Shown here: positions 6,139 to 13,742 of the stretch, piece after piece
How positions within the stretch are numbered: position 1 is the first letter of the stretch
Layout of the letters: every line of letters begins with the position of its first letter
Assembly: GCA_964439135.1 (NCBI GenBank)
Contig: CAYTNN010000125.1
Location: forward strand, 1 to 13,742
From: JAFGPJ01 sp964439135
GTDB taxonomy: Bacteria; Planctomycetota; Phycisphaerae; Sedimentisphaerales; Anaerobacaceae
Direction: 5' to 3'
DNA: 13,742 nucleotides
Notes under the pieces: model-generated
What the model was told of the DNA's origin: nothing
The model's input: only the letters and a program-made list of their open reading frames with translations
The model's database searches: none
Translations under genes and position numbers: made by a program

Positions 6139-6927
6139 ATGAATATAATAGCAGTAGATATTGGTAATACGAATATTGATATTGGGCTTTTCCTCGATGA
6201 CAAGGAGGAGTTTGTTAAATCCATCCCGGGCGGCTCCCGGGCAAAACTGACAAGCTGTCTAAAGTCGGCATGGAAGAAAATACCGGTCATCGAAAGCTCA
6301 AAAGAAGATAAGCGCAACGGCGTCATTGTAGTCAGCAGCGTTAAACCCGCCTGGACGAAGGTCATCCGGGAAATTGCTAAGACCAATTTCGACGAAGATA
6401 TTTACGTTATCGGCAAAGACATCCCTCTGCCGATGCAGCTATGGGTTGATGAGCCGGACAAGGTCGGCACAGACCGGGTGGCTTCAGCCGCAGCGGCCTA
6501 CGATGTCGCCGAAGATGCGGTCATCGTTGCCGATTTCGGCACGGCCGTAACCATCGATATGGTCGACCAGAACGGCATCTTCCTTGGAGGCGTGATTTGC
6601 CCCGGCTTCGAAATCAGCGCCAAGGCATTAAGAGACTATACCGCTCAATTGCCGAATATCAAAGTCACCAAGCCCAAAGCTCCATACGGCAAGAACACGG
6701 CCGACGCTATCAATTGCGGCTTGTATTATTCCATCGTGGGCACATTGCAGGAAGTAATCAGGCGTTACGCCGAGGAATTCGGAAAATGGCCGCAGACAGT
6801 CATCACCGGCGCGGCAGCCAAAGTTATCGCCGGCGACTGTGAGTTTATAGACAATTACGTACCCAACCTCGTCATCAAAGGAATCGTCCTGGCCTATAAA
6901 AAATATCTCGAAGAAAAAGCGGAGTAG
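6139..6927 (+). CDS. coaX: Type III pantothenate kinase
   Basis: This enzyme catalyses the first step of coenzyme A synthesis, ATP-dependent phosphorylation of pantothenate. CoaX enzymes belong to the ASKHA fold, are usually insensitive to CoA feedback and often need a monovalent cation. The 262-aa product carries the family motifs: DIGNTN (7-12, phosphate-binding loop), DKVGTDRV (107-114, catalytic Asp 112), ADFGTAVTID (131-140), GGVICPG (150-156) and GKNTADAINCGLYYS (184-198). Length is normal (about 250-265 aa). The start is fixed by MNIIAVDIGNTN; the Shine-Dalgarno is not obvious (AAGTTAAGAATC upstream). A promoter shared back to back with the ECF operon precedes it, and a REP-like element begins 5 nt after the TAG stop. 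BirA is sometimes its neighbour elsewhere but is not here. Confidence 0.96.
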   Translation: MNIIAVDIGNTNIDIGLFLDDKEEFVKSIPGGSRAKLTSCLKSAWKKIPVIESSKEDKRNGVIVVSSVKPAWTKVIREIAKTNFDEDIYVIGKDIPLPMQLWVDEPDKVGTDRVASAAAAYDVAEDAVIVADFGTAVTIDMVDQNGIFLGGVICPGFEISAKALRDYTAQLPNIKVTKPKAPYGKNTADAINCGLYYSIVGTLQEVIRRYAEEFGKWPQTVITGAAAKVIAGDCEFIDNYVPNLVIKGIVLAYKKYLEEKAE

Positions 6928-6931
6928 AGTG

Positions 6932-7000
6932 GTAGGGTGTGCACAGCACACCATTTGTTAACGATGATGGAGGGATGTTGGTGTGCGGTGCACACCCTAC
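6932..7000. repeat. REP-like paired hairpin element, copy 2
   Basis: Two 22-nt arms (6932-6953 and 6979-7000) are inverted around a 25-nt spacer and agree at 21 of 22 positions. Each arm is GTAG plus stem GGTGTGC/GCACACC, with loop ACA on the left and ACC (read on the minus strand) on the right. The plan is the same as in the 1137-1190 element: GTAG foot, GGTG..CACC stem, inverted pair. The stem interior differs with pairing retained. The element lies between coaX and the MnmE-type gene. Confidence 0.8.
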
Positions 7001-7030
7001 GGTTTCAAAATAATCTAGCGATGTGTAACA

Positions 7031-7064
7031 CGAAATACCACATACGATAAACGAAATACAAGAT
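7031..7064 (+). repeat. Short direct repeats just before the mnmE-like gene
   Basis: CGAAATAC occurs at 7031-7038 and again at 7052-7059, with CATACGATAA between them. The stretch CGAAATACAAGATA (7052-7065) runs into the ATG and differs by one base from the motif before obgE. No Shine-Dalgarno is visible. Confidence 0.5.
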
Positions 7065-8246
7065 ATGAATGTTTTCGCAGCAGTAATGACGGGTAAGGGC
7101 ACCGGCGCTATATCGACCATTCAAATCTTCGGCGATTCAGCCGAGGCCTTCATGAAAAAAGTATTCAAGCCGGCAGGAATCAAACCTTTGAAATTCAAGG
7201 CCGGTGAGATTCTGCTGGGAACAATTAGTGATGGTTCAGAAGTTATCGACCAGGTGACAATCGGCTGTGAAGGCCCGGATACTTTCGCTATACACTGTCA
7301 CGGAAATCCGCTTATCGTCGAGATGATAATGCAACTGCTCCAGCGTCATGGTGCCGCCCTGCTGACTGCCGAGCAACTGTTGAAAAAACTCCTCACAGCA
7401 CAAAAATCCGCCGATACAATCGCAGTCGAAGCAAAAGTGGCACAGGCAAAGGCCAGGACCCTTCAGGGCACAAAAATTATTGCAAACCAGATCGATGCCG
7501 GCCTGACGAAAAAAGCCGGGGGCTGGCTTGAAACCATAGAAGAAATTTCCCTCGATACAATCAAAACCGAAGCAATTCAGATACTGCAAAATTCCCAAGC
7601 CGCAAAGCTTATTATCTACGGCTGTACAGCGGTTCTGACAGGCTCGCCGAACAGTGGAAAAAGTACCCTTCTCAACTGCCTGGCCGGCCGGCAAAAAGCT
7701 ATTGTCACCGATATTAAAGGCACTACCAGAGACTGGGTCAGCGCCCGATGTCGAATCGGTTCTCTGTCCGTCAAACTAATTGACACAGCCGGCCTGGACG
7801 AGGAATCAGCCGGTTCTGAGGATACCATTGAAAACGCCGCACGGAAAAAAACCTCCGAAATCCTCGAACGGGCCGATATTGTTCTACTCGTGTTGGATAC
7901 CAGCCGGCCAACAGAAGAGCTTGACGACCAAATCACTAATAGATTAAACGATAAGAAAGTTATCACGGTTTTGAATAAATCCGACCTGCCGGCCAGATTC
8001 GATACAACCCGGCTGCCGGGAACCTTGTCAAACACAGTACAAATAAGCGCCAAAGAAGGTACCGGCATCGAAAACCTAAGTGAAACAATAATCAAAACCG
8101 TCGGGGCAGCAGATTTCAAATTGCAAGAGCCAGTCTGCTTCACTATCCGACAGGAAAACCTGTTACAAAAACTCACAAACATCAAATCCAAACAGCAGGC
8201 AACCTCAATCATTACAGAGTTGTTAAATGGCCAGCTTCGTGTATAA
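7065..8246 (+). CDS. mnmE: MnmE-type GTPase, divergent and shortened
   Basis: MnmE with MnmG modifies the wobble uridine (xm5U34) of some tRNAs. This 393-aa protein (E. coli MnmE is 454 aa) keeps the architecture: an N-terminal tetrahydrofolate-binding-like domain (from MNVFAAVMTGKGTGAISTIQ), a helical part and an inserted G domain. G1 is GSPNSGKS (193-200) with the Asn used for K+ binding, G2 GTTRD (219-223), G3 DTAG (240-243), G4 NKSD (304-307) and G5 SAK (328-330). Conserved MnmE signatures are absent: FTGED-LE is replaced by FAIHCHGNP (74-82), the PGEF-RAF-NGK-DL-QAE segment is not recognisable, and the protein stops after ELLNGQLRV, lacking about 35 residues including the terminal FCIGK. 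The gene is intact with no frameshift, and mutS starts 9 nt later. It may have lost tRNA modification activity, or be a paralog. Confidence 0.8.
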   Translation: MNVFAAVMTGKGTGAISTIQIFGDSAEAFMKKVFKPAGIKPLKFKAGEILLGTISDGSEVIDQVTIGCEGPDTFAIHCHGNPLIVEMIMQLLQRHGAALLTAEQLLKKLLTAQKSADTIAVEAKVAQAKARTLQGTKIIANQIDAGLTKKAGGWLETIEEISLDTIKTEAIQILQNSQAAKLIIYGCTAVLTGSPNSGKSTLLNCLAGRQKAIVTDIKGTTRDWVSARCRIGSLSVKLIDTAGLDEESAGSEDTIENAARKKTSEILERADIVLLVLDTSRPTEELDDQITNRLNDKKVITVLNKSDLPARFDTTRLPGTLSNTVQISAKEGTGIENLSETIIKTVGAADFKLQEPVCFTIRQENLLQKLTNIKSKQQATSIITELLNGQLRV

Positions 8247-8247
8247 T
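8220..8247 (+). promoter_or_regulatory. Possible internal promoter before mutS
   Basis: TTGTTA (8220-8225) lies 16 nt before a perfect TATAAT (8242-8247) that covers the mnmE-like gene's stop codon. A start near 8254 would give an almost leaderless mutS message (ATG at 8256). This fits with the absence of a good Shine-Dalgarno, but the match could be chance. Confidence 0.3.
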
Positions 8248-8255
8248 CTGAAGTT

Positions 8256-10883
8256 ATGGCCCCAAATAATGAAAAACTAACGCCTGCTATGAAGCAGTTT
8301 CACAGGTTCAAACAGATGCACCCGGACTGCATCCTGTTTTTTCGCATGGGCGATTTCTACGAGACCTTTTACGAGGACGCCAAAACCTGCTCGAAGGTCC
8401 TCGGCCTGACGCTGACCAGCCGGAGCAAAGGCAGCAACCCGATCCCGCTGGCCGGCCTGCCCTACCACGCCGTTGACCCGTATCTGAAAAAAATGCTCCA
8501 GGCAGGCTACCGGGTAGCCATCTGCGAGCAGGTCGAAGATCCGAAAACCGCAAAGGGCGTCGTCAAACGCGATGTCGTGCGAATCGTCACGCCCGGCACG
8601 CTCACCGACGATATCCTGCTGGACGCAAAGGAGGATAATTTTCTCTGCGCCGTCAGTCTGGGGACAAAACGCGAAGCTGCGATAAGCTGGGTCGATATTT
8701 CGACCGGCCATTTTTTCGTTCAGGAGCTTCCGGAAGAAAAACTGCTTGATGAGCTGCTCAGGCTCTCGCCGGCCGAGTGCCTGCTCGCCGACCGGCGAGG
8801 TGAGCTGTTCGAGGCCGAAACAAAAAAACTCACCAGGGAACTCACGCAACTGACCAGCGCCATAATCACCGAACGTCCCGGCTGGTACTTCGATCCCTAC
8901 CAGGCCAGGCAGCGTTTGCTCAAGCATTTCGGCACGGCCACGCTCGAAGGATTCGGCATTGGTGACGATGACGATGGGCTTATCCCCCCCGCCGGCGCCA
9001 TTATCGAATACCTGAACGAAACACAGAAAACCACGCTCGGCCATATCCGGAACCTCAAGAAAATCAGCCGGAAAAACTTTTTGCAGATCGACCCGACGAG
9101 CCTCCGGAGTCTGGAGGTCCTGCGAACAATTCGCACCGAGAGCAGAAAAGGCTCGCTGCTGGAATGCCTCGATGAAACCATTACCGGCATGGGCGCCCGG
9201 ATGTTCAGGAACTGGCTGTGCATGCCGCTCTGCGACCTTGCTGCTATCGAGCTGCGACAGGACGCTGTCGAAGAAATCAAAGATGCCGACGCTAAATTAG
9301 CCGACATCCGCGGGCTGCTGACAAAAATCTCCGACACCGAACGAATCGCCGCCCGTATCAGCACTTTCCGCGCATCTCCGAGAGATTTGATCGCCCTGGC
9401 GGCAACGCTTCGGCAAATCCCATTGCTGCGGGAGAACCTTCGGCAATTCAGCGGTGAGATGCTCGTGCAATTGGGTGACAGGTGCGATAGCATGGACGAA
9501 TTGGCCGACCTGCTCGAAGCGGCCATCGAGCCGGAACCTCCCTCGCACCTTCGCGACGGCGGTGTCATCAGAGCGGGCTTTTCCGAAGAGCTCGACCGGC
9601 TGCGCTCGATCTCCAGGGACGGCCAAAGCTGGCTGCGAAATTACCAGAAACAGCAAGCCGAACGAACCGGCATCGCAAATCTGAAGATCGGCTTTAACAA
9701 GGTCTTCGGCTACTATATCGAGATCAATCACTCGGCGGCGGGTAAGGTCCCCGCCGATTTTGTCCGCAAGCAGACGATAAAAAACGCCGAGCGATATATC
9801 ACCGATGAGCTTAAAGAGTACGAGACCCAGGCCCTGAGCGCCGAGGAAAAGGCACTCGAATTAGAGCAGCAGCTTTTCGACCAGCTCCGCCGCCAGTCGG
9901 CCCAGTATGTCGGCCGGCTTCAGGGGCTCGCCGAAACCGTCGCTCAATGCGACTGCCTGGCGGCTCTTGCATATCTGGCCAGGCGGCGAAATTACATCCG
10001 GCCGAAACTCAGCGATAGCGGTCAGCTTATCATCCACGAAGGCAGGCATCCGGTCGTGGCCGAGATCCTCGGCGCGGAATTTGTGCCGAACGACGTCGAG
10101 CTCGGCAACGGGGCAGGCGACATTCTTGTGATCACGGGCCCGAACATGTCCGGCAAAAGCACCTATATCCGGCAGGTCGCCCTGCTGGTGCTGATGGCGC
10201 AAACCGGCTCTTTCGTTCCAGCCCAAAACGCCGAGATCGGCCTGGTCGATCGAATCTTCACTCGCGTCGGCGCTTCGGATGAATTAGTCCGCGGCCAATC
10301 CACATTCATGGTCGAAATGACCGAGACGGCAAACATTATCAATAACGCCACCGATAAATCGCTCGTCATTCTCGACGAAGTCGGCCGCGGCACAAGCACG
10401 TACGATGGTCTTTCTCTGGCCTGGGCAATTACCGAACACATTGCAAACAGGCTGAAATGCCGGACGCTGTTCGCCACGCACTATCACGAACTGACGGAAT
10501 TGTCCGAGCTGTTCGCGAATGTTAAGAACTGTAACGTAGCCGTGCGCGAATGGATGGACGAGGTCGTCTTCCTGCACAAGATTCTGCCCGGCGGAACGGA
10601 CAAAAGCTACGGCATCCACGTAGCAAAATTGGCCGGCGTGCCGAAAACAATCCTGGACAGATCGAAAGAAATCCTGGACGACCTCGAAAGCACGTTTCAA
10701 AAAGAAGCCACCGGCGAACACCTGTCTCGTCATAAAACCAAAGAATCCGACAAAGACATTCTCTTCGTGGAGAAAAACAAGTCCGTATTGGAAAAACTCG
10801 CATCCACCGACGTGAACAACCTGACTCCCATCGCAGCAATCAATCTGCTGAACGAAATTAAAAACGAAATCAACGAAAAATAG
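8256..10883 (+). CDS. mutS: DNA mismatch repair protein MutS
   Basis: MutS binds mismatches and small loops as a clamp and recruits MutL in an ATP-dependent way. The 875-aa protein (E. coli 853) is complete. The mismatch-binding motif FYE is at 34-36 (FFRMGDFYETFYEDA), followed by connector, lever and clamp domains (GFNKVFGYYIEI lies in the core). The ATPase has Walker A GPNMSGKST (628-636), Walker B LDEVGRGTSTYDG with D707 and E708, and ATHYHELTEL after it. It ends with the helical segment LTPIAAINLLNEIKNEI that is typical of MutS1. The N-terminal mismatch domain identifies MutS1 rather than MutS2. It starts 9 nt after the mnmE-like stop and is probably co-transcribed, though an internal promoter is possible. 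The Shine-Dalgarno is weak (TGAAG). mutL is not in the window. Confidence 0.98.
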   Translation: MAPNNEKLTPAMKQFHRFKQMHPDCILFFRMGDFYETFYEDAKTCSKVLGLTLTSRSKGSNPIPLAGLPYHAVDPYLKKMLQAGYRVAICEQVEDPKTAKGVVKRDVVRIVTPGTLTDDILLDAKEDNFLCAVSLGTKREAAISWVDISTGHFFVQELPEEKLLDELLRLSPAECLLADRRGELFEAETKKLTRELTQLTSAIITERPGWYFDPYQARQRLLKHFGTATLEGFGIGDDDDGLIPPAGAIIEYLNETQKTTLGHIRNLKKISRKNFLQIDPTSLRSLEVLRTIRTESRKGSLLECLDETITGMGARMFRNWLCMPLCDLAAIELRQDAVEEIKDADAKLADIRGLLTKISDTERIAARISTFRASPRDLIALAATLRQIPLLRENLRQFSGEMLVQLGDRCDSMDELADLLEAAIEPEPPSHLRDGGVIRAGFSEELDRLRSISRDGQSWLRNYQKQQAERTGIANLKIGFNKVFGYYIEINHSAAGKVPADFVRKQTIKNAERYITDELKEYETQALSAEEKALELEQQLFDQLRRQSAQYVGRLQGLAETVAQCDCLAALAYLARRRNYIRPKLSDSGQLIIHEGRHPVVAEILGAEFVPNDVELGNGAGDILVITGPNMSGKSTYIRQVALLVLMAQTGSFVPAQNAEIGLVDRIFTRVGASDELVRGQSTFMVEMTETANIINNATDKSLVILDEVGRGTSTYDGLSLAWAITEHIANRLKCRTLFATHYHELTELSELFANVKNCNVAVREWMDEVVFLHKILPGGTDKSYGIHVAKLAGVPKTILDRSKEILDDLESTFQKEATGEHLSRHKTKESDKDILFVEKNKSVLEKLASTDVNNLTPIAAINLLNEIKNEINEK

Positions 10884-10906
10884 TAGAATACCAGCAAAAA
10901 AAACAC

Positions 10907-10936
10907 TTGCAAAAGCATGATACTGCCTGCTTAAAT
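10907..10936 (+). promoter_or_regulatory. Promoter candidate for the M48 lipoprotein
   Basis: TTGCAA (10907-10912) lies 18 nt before TTAAAT (10931-10936), in the AT-rich 104-nt gap after mutS. No terminator-like hairpin was seen after mutS, so read-through is also possible. Confidence 0.35.
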
Positions 10937-10987
10937 ATATACGTGGAAAAATTGTCGCTGTACCTTATCAAGAAAGGGGAAAGTACT

Positions 10988-11797
10988 ATGAAAGCTTCTC
11001 TAAAATCTAAACTGGTCGTTCTGTCCGGTCTTTTATTATTGTTAGCCGGCTGCTCGGAGGTCGAAATCACCGGCAGAAAACAATTCAATATTGTTCCCGA
11101 TTCGACGATGAATTCGATGAGCTTTCAATCCTACGGAGAATTCGTTTCCACACACAAGCTCAGCACGAATGCCGAACAAACTCAAATGGTCAAGCGCATC
11201 GGCGGCAGAATTCAAAATGCCGTCGAGCAGTATTGCACCAATAACAACATTAAAGACCGCTTAGCAGGCTACGAATGGGATTTCAACCTGGTCGAGGATC
11301 CGAACGTCAATGCCTGGTGTATGCCCGGCGGAAAGGTGGTCGTCTATACCGGCATCTTACCGGTCGCACAGGGCGAGACCGGCCTGGCGGTTGTCATGGG
11401 CCATGAAATCGCCCATGCCTTCGCCAAGCACGGTGCCGAACGAATGAGCCAGGGCCTGCTCGTCCAGATGGGCGGCATGGCATTATCGACTGCTATGAAA
11501 GACCGCCCTGAACTGACTAAGAACCTTTTCATGCAATCCTATGGAATCGGCACCAATCTTGGCGTGTTAAAATACAGCAGGACTCATGAAAACGAAGCCG
11601 ACCATCTGGGTCTGGTTTTCATGGCGATGGCAGGATATAACCCCGAAGAAGCCATCGTATTCTGGCAGAGAATGTCTGCCCAAAAGACAGGCGCTCAACC
11701 GCCGGAGTTCCTCAGCACCCACCCCGCCGACCAAACCAGAATTCAAAACCTAAAAAACCTGCTCCCCGACGCCATGAAGTATTACAAAAAGCAGTGA
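10988..11797 (+). CDS. M48-family zinc metalloprotease lipoprotein
   Basis: This 269-aa protein is probably an envelope protease of the LoiP/BepA/Oma1-like M48 type involved in envelope quality control. The N-terminus is a lipoprotein signal: MKASLKSK, a hydrophobic stretch, then lipobox LAGC with C22 as the predicted lipidated residue. The mature part begins SEVEITGRKQFNIVP, a stretch typical of these proteins. The zinc site is HEIAH (139-143), with a third ligand E203 in ENEADHLG, and the conserved STHP motif has H245. Gly-Lys-Val-Val-Val-Tyr-Thr-Gly (115-122) is the usual strand before the active helix. There is no TPR domain, so it resembles LoiP/YcaL more than BepA. The ATG at 10988 is chosen because of AGGGGA (10975-10980) and the signal peptide; the frame extends upstream to TTG at 10907 without a plausible start. 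Confidence 0.93.
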   Translation: MKASLKSKLVVLSGLLLLLAGCSEVEITGRKQFNIVPDSTMNSMSFQSYGEFVSTHKLSTNAEQTQMVKRIGGRIQNAVEQYCTNNNIKDRLAGYEWDFNLVEDPNVNAWCMPGGKVVVYTGILPVAQGETGLAVVMGHEIAHAFAKHGAERMSQGLLVQMGGMALSTAMKDRPELTKNLFMQSYGIGTNLGVLKYSRTHENEADHLGLVFMAMAGYNPEEAIVFWQRMSAQKTGAQPPEFLSTHPADQTRIQNLKNLLPDAMKYYKKQ

Positions 11798-11844
11798 GAA
11801 AATTAAAAGCATAAACGGTGATTTGTATGGATATGCCCTTGAGG

Positions 11845-13089
11845 TTAACTTGCCCCGCGCTGGGCGGCGGAAGAGCCGGCGAGGGCAGCGGTGGACCAGC
11901 AGGCCTGGAGGTTGTAGCCGCCGCAGGGACCATCAATGTCGAGAACCTCGCCTGCGAAAAACAGGCCCGGACAAATCTTCGATTCCATCGTTTTCGGTTC
12001 GATTTCGGTGACGCTGACGCCGCCGCGTGTCACCGTCGCCTCGGCAATCGGTTTGGCTCGCACGATTGAAAGAGGCAACGCCTTGATCATTCGAATCAGC
12101 TCCTTTCGCACATCCTTCCTGAGCCGGCCGGCATCAAGCTCGTCATCACAGCCCACCTGCCTGCACAGAACGGCTGATAGACGCTTCGGCATGAATTCGG
12201 CCAGAACATTCGGGATTTTTTTCTTCGGATTTGCACCGATGTATTCGGTCATCTGTGTTTCAAGACGGGCTCGCTCGACATGCGGCACTAAATCCAGCAT
12301 AATGGCAATGGGCGCCCCGCCGGCAGGCAGATAATCGGTCAGATACCGGCTAATATCCAGAACCGCCGGGCCACCTATGCCGTCGTCGGTAAAGATCATC
12401 GCTCCGGAAGAACTCACCTTTTTGTTATTGAGCCATGCCGAGATTTTAACGTTTCCCACAGCGGTCCCGGCAAGCCGCCCTGGCCAGGTTTCACGAGTCA
12501 CAAGCGGCACCAGCGACGCCCGGGGCTCAACGATGGTATGTCCAAACTGCCGGGCAAACCGGTAGCCGTCACCCGTGCAACCCGTCTTGGGCCACGAAAG
12601 TCCGCCGGTCGCTATAATCAGCTTTTCGGCATCGATTCGCTCTGCCGAAGCGCGGACAACAAAGGCGCCTGTTTCTTTGGTGATACCGCCTACGCGTTTG
12701 CCGTACATAAATGTCACGCCGAGTTTTTTAGCGCGGTCCACAAGGATGTCCCTGACGTCACCGGCACGATCGGTAGCGGAAAAAACGCAGCCGTCTTTTT
12801 CAAGCTTCGTTCGCAGCCCCAGCCCGGCGAAAAAATCCCGCACATCCTGCGGCGGAAATTGATACATAGCGTAACTGAGGAATCTCCCTTTAGCACCAAA
12901 CGCTCGGACAAGCTCCCGCGGCGCTGCCTGGTGCGTAAGGTTGCACCGCCCCGCCCCGGTCAATAGCAGCTTTCGGCCGGGGCTTGTATTGGCCTCGATG
13001 ACCGTAGTCCGGGCACCCCCTTCGGCAGCGAAAATCGCCGCCATTAAACCAGCCGGCCCCGCTCCGATTATGCAAATTTCTATTCTCAT
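11845..13089 (-). CDS. FAD-dependent oxidoreductase, HI0933/YhiN (COG2081) family
   Basis: This 414-aa cytoplasmic flavoprotein has a Rossmann FAD site GAGPAGLMAA (9-18), an acidic residue E32 at the end of the second strand, and the family signature GRKLLLTGAGRCNLTH (38-53). TGGLSWPKTG with GDGY follows at 161-176, and the C-terminal FAD motif is GEVLDIDGPCGGYNLQACWS (380-399). These match the HI0933-like (BaiN/RdsA-related) family, often annotated as aminoacetone oxidase family or NAD(P)/FAD-dependent oxidoreductase. The substrate is uncertain for most members. The gene is convergent with the M48 lipoprotein (47-nt gap, no clear terminator) and lies 88 nt downstream of the partial minus-strand gene. 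The Shine-Dalgarno is weak (GGAATAG, about 7 nt before ATG). Length is typical of the family. Confidence 0.9.
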   Translation of the reverse strand: MRIEICIIGAGPAGLMAAIFAAEGGARTTVIEANTSPGRKLLLTGAGRCNLTHQAAPRELVRAFGAKGRFLSYAMYQFPPQDVRDFFAGLGLRTKLEKDGCVFSATDRAGDVRDILVDRAKKLGVTFMYGKRVGGITKETGAFVVRASAERIDAEKLIIATGGLSWPKTGCTGDGYRFARQFGHTIVEPRASLVPLVTRETWPGRLAGTAVGNVKISAWLNNKKVSSSGAMIFTDDGIGGPAVLDISRYLTDYLPAGGAPIAIMLDLVPHVERARLETQMTEYIGANPKKKIPNVLAEFMPKRLSAVLCRQVGCDDELDAGRLRKDVRKELIRMIKALPLSIVRAKPIAEATVTRGGVSVTEIEPKTMESKICPGLFFAGEVLDIDGPCGGYNLQACWSTAALAGSSAAQRGAS

Positions 13090-13177
13090 GTAGTTCTATT
13101 CCAATGCTCCGTTCGGGATGTGTATCTCACGCTCCAACTTGTATTACATTCGGCTTAAAAATTGCTGAGCTTCGGGC

Positions 13178-13742
13178 CTACCTTAAAGTGGAAATACGGA
13201 TTATTCTGGGATCGTCCGGGCCTATAGTCAGGGCCATTTGTCTCTTTGTGTCGGCGCCGAAATACTCGAAGCCTGCAACCAGAAGATAGCTTACCACATA
13301 GCGAAGGTCGCCAACGCTCGTATCGGCCATAGCTTCACCAATCCAGACAACCTGCCCGGCCTCCGAAGCATCATCGCTGCCGGCGGTAAAAACCTTCATC
13401 ACAAGCCACTGGTCGTAGAATGTCTCGAAATACGGGACATATATGGTGTAGCCAAAATCATAATATCCCCAATATCTATCATGAAAACTCATAAAAGGAC
13501 GATGAAGTGGCGTGTAGCCTGTTACCCTGTGTGAATCCAATCCCACCTGGAAGGCAAGCCGATAGTCGGCCTGCTCGACGTCAGGAGCCGGGACGTAACC
13601 GTGCGATCTTAACAGCATCTCAATCTTGGCTTTGATTTCCTTATCGAAGATAGGATTCTGAGAATTCGGGTCCACCATCACATATATCGATGCCTTATCG
13701 CTGATCGATTGGTCGAGTTCGGAAAATCCGTTTACATGTACC
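13178..13742 (-). CDS. Envelope protein resembling DUF4136 lipoproteins, 5' end missing
   Basis: The frame is open from the right edge of the window to the stop at 13178-13180, so the N-terminus is outside. About 187 residues are visible, beginning VHVNGFSELDQSISDKASIYVMVDPNSQNP. Features include IKAKIEMLLRSHGY, QADYRLAFQVGLDSHR, a tyrosine/phenylalanine-rich stretch (RYWGYYDFGYTIYVPYFETFYDQW) and GQVVWIGEAMADTSVGDLRYVVSYLLVAGFEYFG. The alternation of a GY-P-V--ADY core with a later VW-G-A segment resembles DUF4136-type lipoproteins, but I rank this only as likely. A signal peptide or lipobox cannot be tested. An internal GTG at 13679-13681 is not the start, as matching sequence continues upstream. 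It is probably co-directional with the flavoprotein downstream. No function is assigned. Confidence 0.6.
   Translation of the reverse strand, partial: VHVNGFSELDQSISDKASIYVMVDPNSQNPIFDKEIKAKIEMLLRSHGYVPAPDVEQADYRLAFQVGLDSHRVTGYTPLHRPFMSFHDRYWGYYDFGYTIYVPYFETFYDQWLVMKVFTAGSDDASEAGQVVWIGEAMADTSVGDLRYVVSYLLVAGFEYFGADTKRQMALTIGPDDPRIIRISTLR

Noticed and set aside
7065..8280. Frameshift or sequencing error as the cause of the short MnmE
   Set aside because: G motifs are in one frame, no FCIGK-like sequence appears in other frames near the end, and mutS begins 9 nt after the stop. The N-terminal motif loss is also unrelated to a 3' frameshift.
8277..9044. 255-aa open frame on the minus strand within mutS
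   Set aside because: It lies opposite highly conserved MutS sequence; the protein resembles no family I know and is a shadow of GC-rich codon use.
10907..10987. Upstream TTG extension of the M48 gene
   Set aside because: It would place 27 polar residues before a standard lipoprotein signal; AGGGGA is correctly spaced for the ATG at 10988.
1..13742. Defence island, CRISPR array, prophage, integrase or tRNA-associated attachment site
   Set aside because: No repeat-spacer pattern, nuclease/integrase motifs, phage genes or tRNA-like cloverleaf were seen; the genes are mostly housekeeping. I found no clear new multi-gene system beyond the ECF/membrane-protein pair.

Overview
The window holds eleven protein genes on an ordinary bacterial chromosome segment of moderate GC content. 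I see no phage, transposase, CRISPR array, rRNA or tRNA. The likely host is a planctomycete of the Phycisphaerae/Sedimentisphaerales type. That placement is an inference: it rests on the ECF sigma factor paired with a membrane-anchored LolA-like protein whose N-terminus resembles ones I recall from that group, on the divergent short MnmE, and on a fucose-isomerase-family enzyme in an arabinose cluster. No database comparison was possible.

Left part (1-2622, + strand): the end of an L-arabinose catabolic cluster. It contains the C-terminus of ribulokinase (araB), a full-length ribulose-5-phosphate 4-epimerase (araD), and a 468-aa isomerase of the L-fucose/L-arabinose family that probably supplies the first step (arabinose to ribulose). 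Each junction carries a strong hairpin; the araD/isomerase junction is a REP-like paired-hairpin element. Next (2623-4149) come ribosomal protein L27 (rpmA), with its own candidate promoter and a clear intrinsic terminator, and the ribosome-assembly GTPase ObgE. The usual upstream partner rplU (L21) is absent. A 10-bp hairpin serves the convergent ends of obgE and the next operon.

Middle (4162-6138): a minus-strand operon of an ECF sigma factor and a single-pass membrane protein with a LolA-like outer domain, which looks like a sigma/anti-sigma pair without the zinc anti-sigma motif. Its promoter lies back to back with that of coaX (type III pantothenate kinase, + strand). After coaX comes a second REP-like element, then a truncated, motif-poor MnmE-type GTPase and, 9 nt later, full-length mutS.

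Right part (10884-13742): an M48 metalloprotease lipoprotein (+), convergent with a COG2081/HI0933-type flavoprotein (-). The 5'-truncated DUF4136-like envelope protein (-) runs off the right edge.

Most of the content is housekeeping. The points most worth a second look are the two REP-like elements with compensatory stem changes and a GTAG foot, the MnmE that lacks its catalytic signatures, the ECF/membrane-protein pair, the non-orthologous arabinose isomerase, and a near-identical 14-nt motif just before two GTPase genes that lack Shine-Dalgarno sites.
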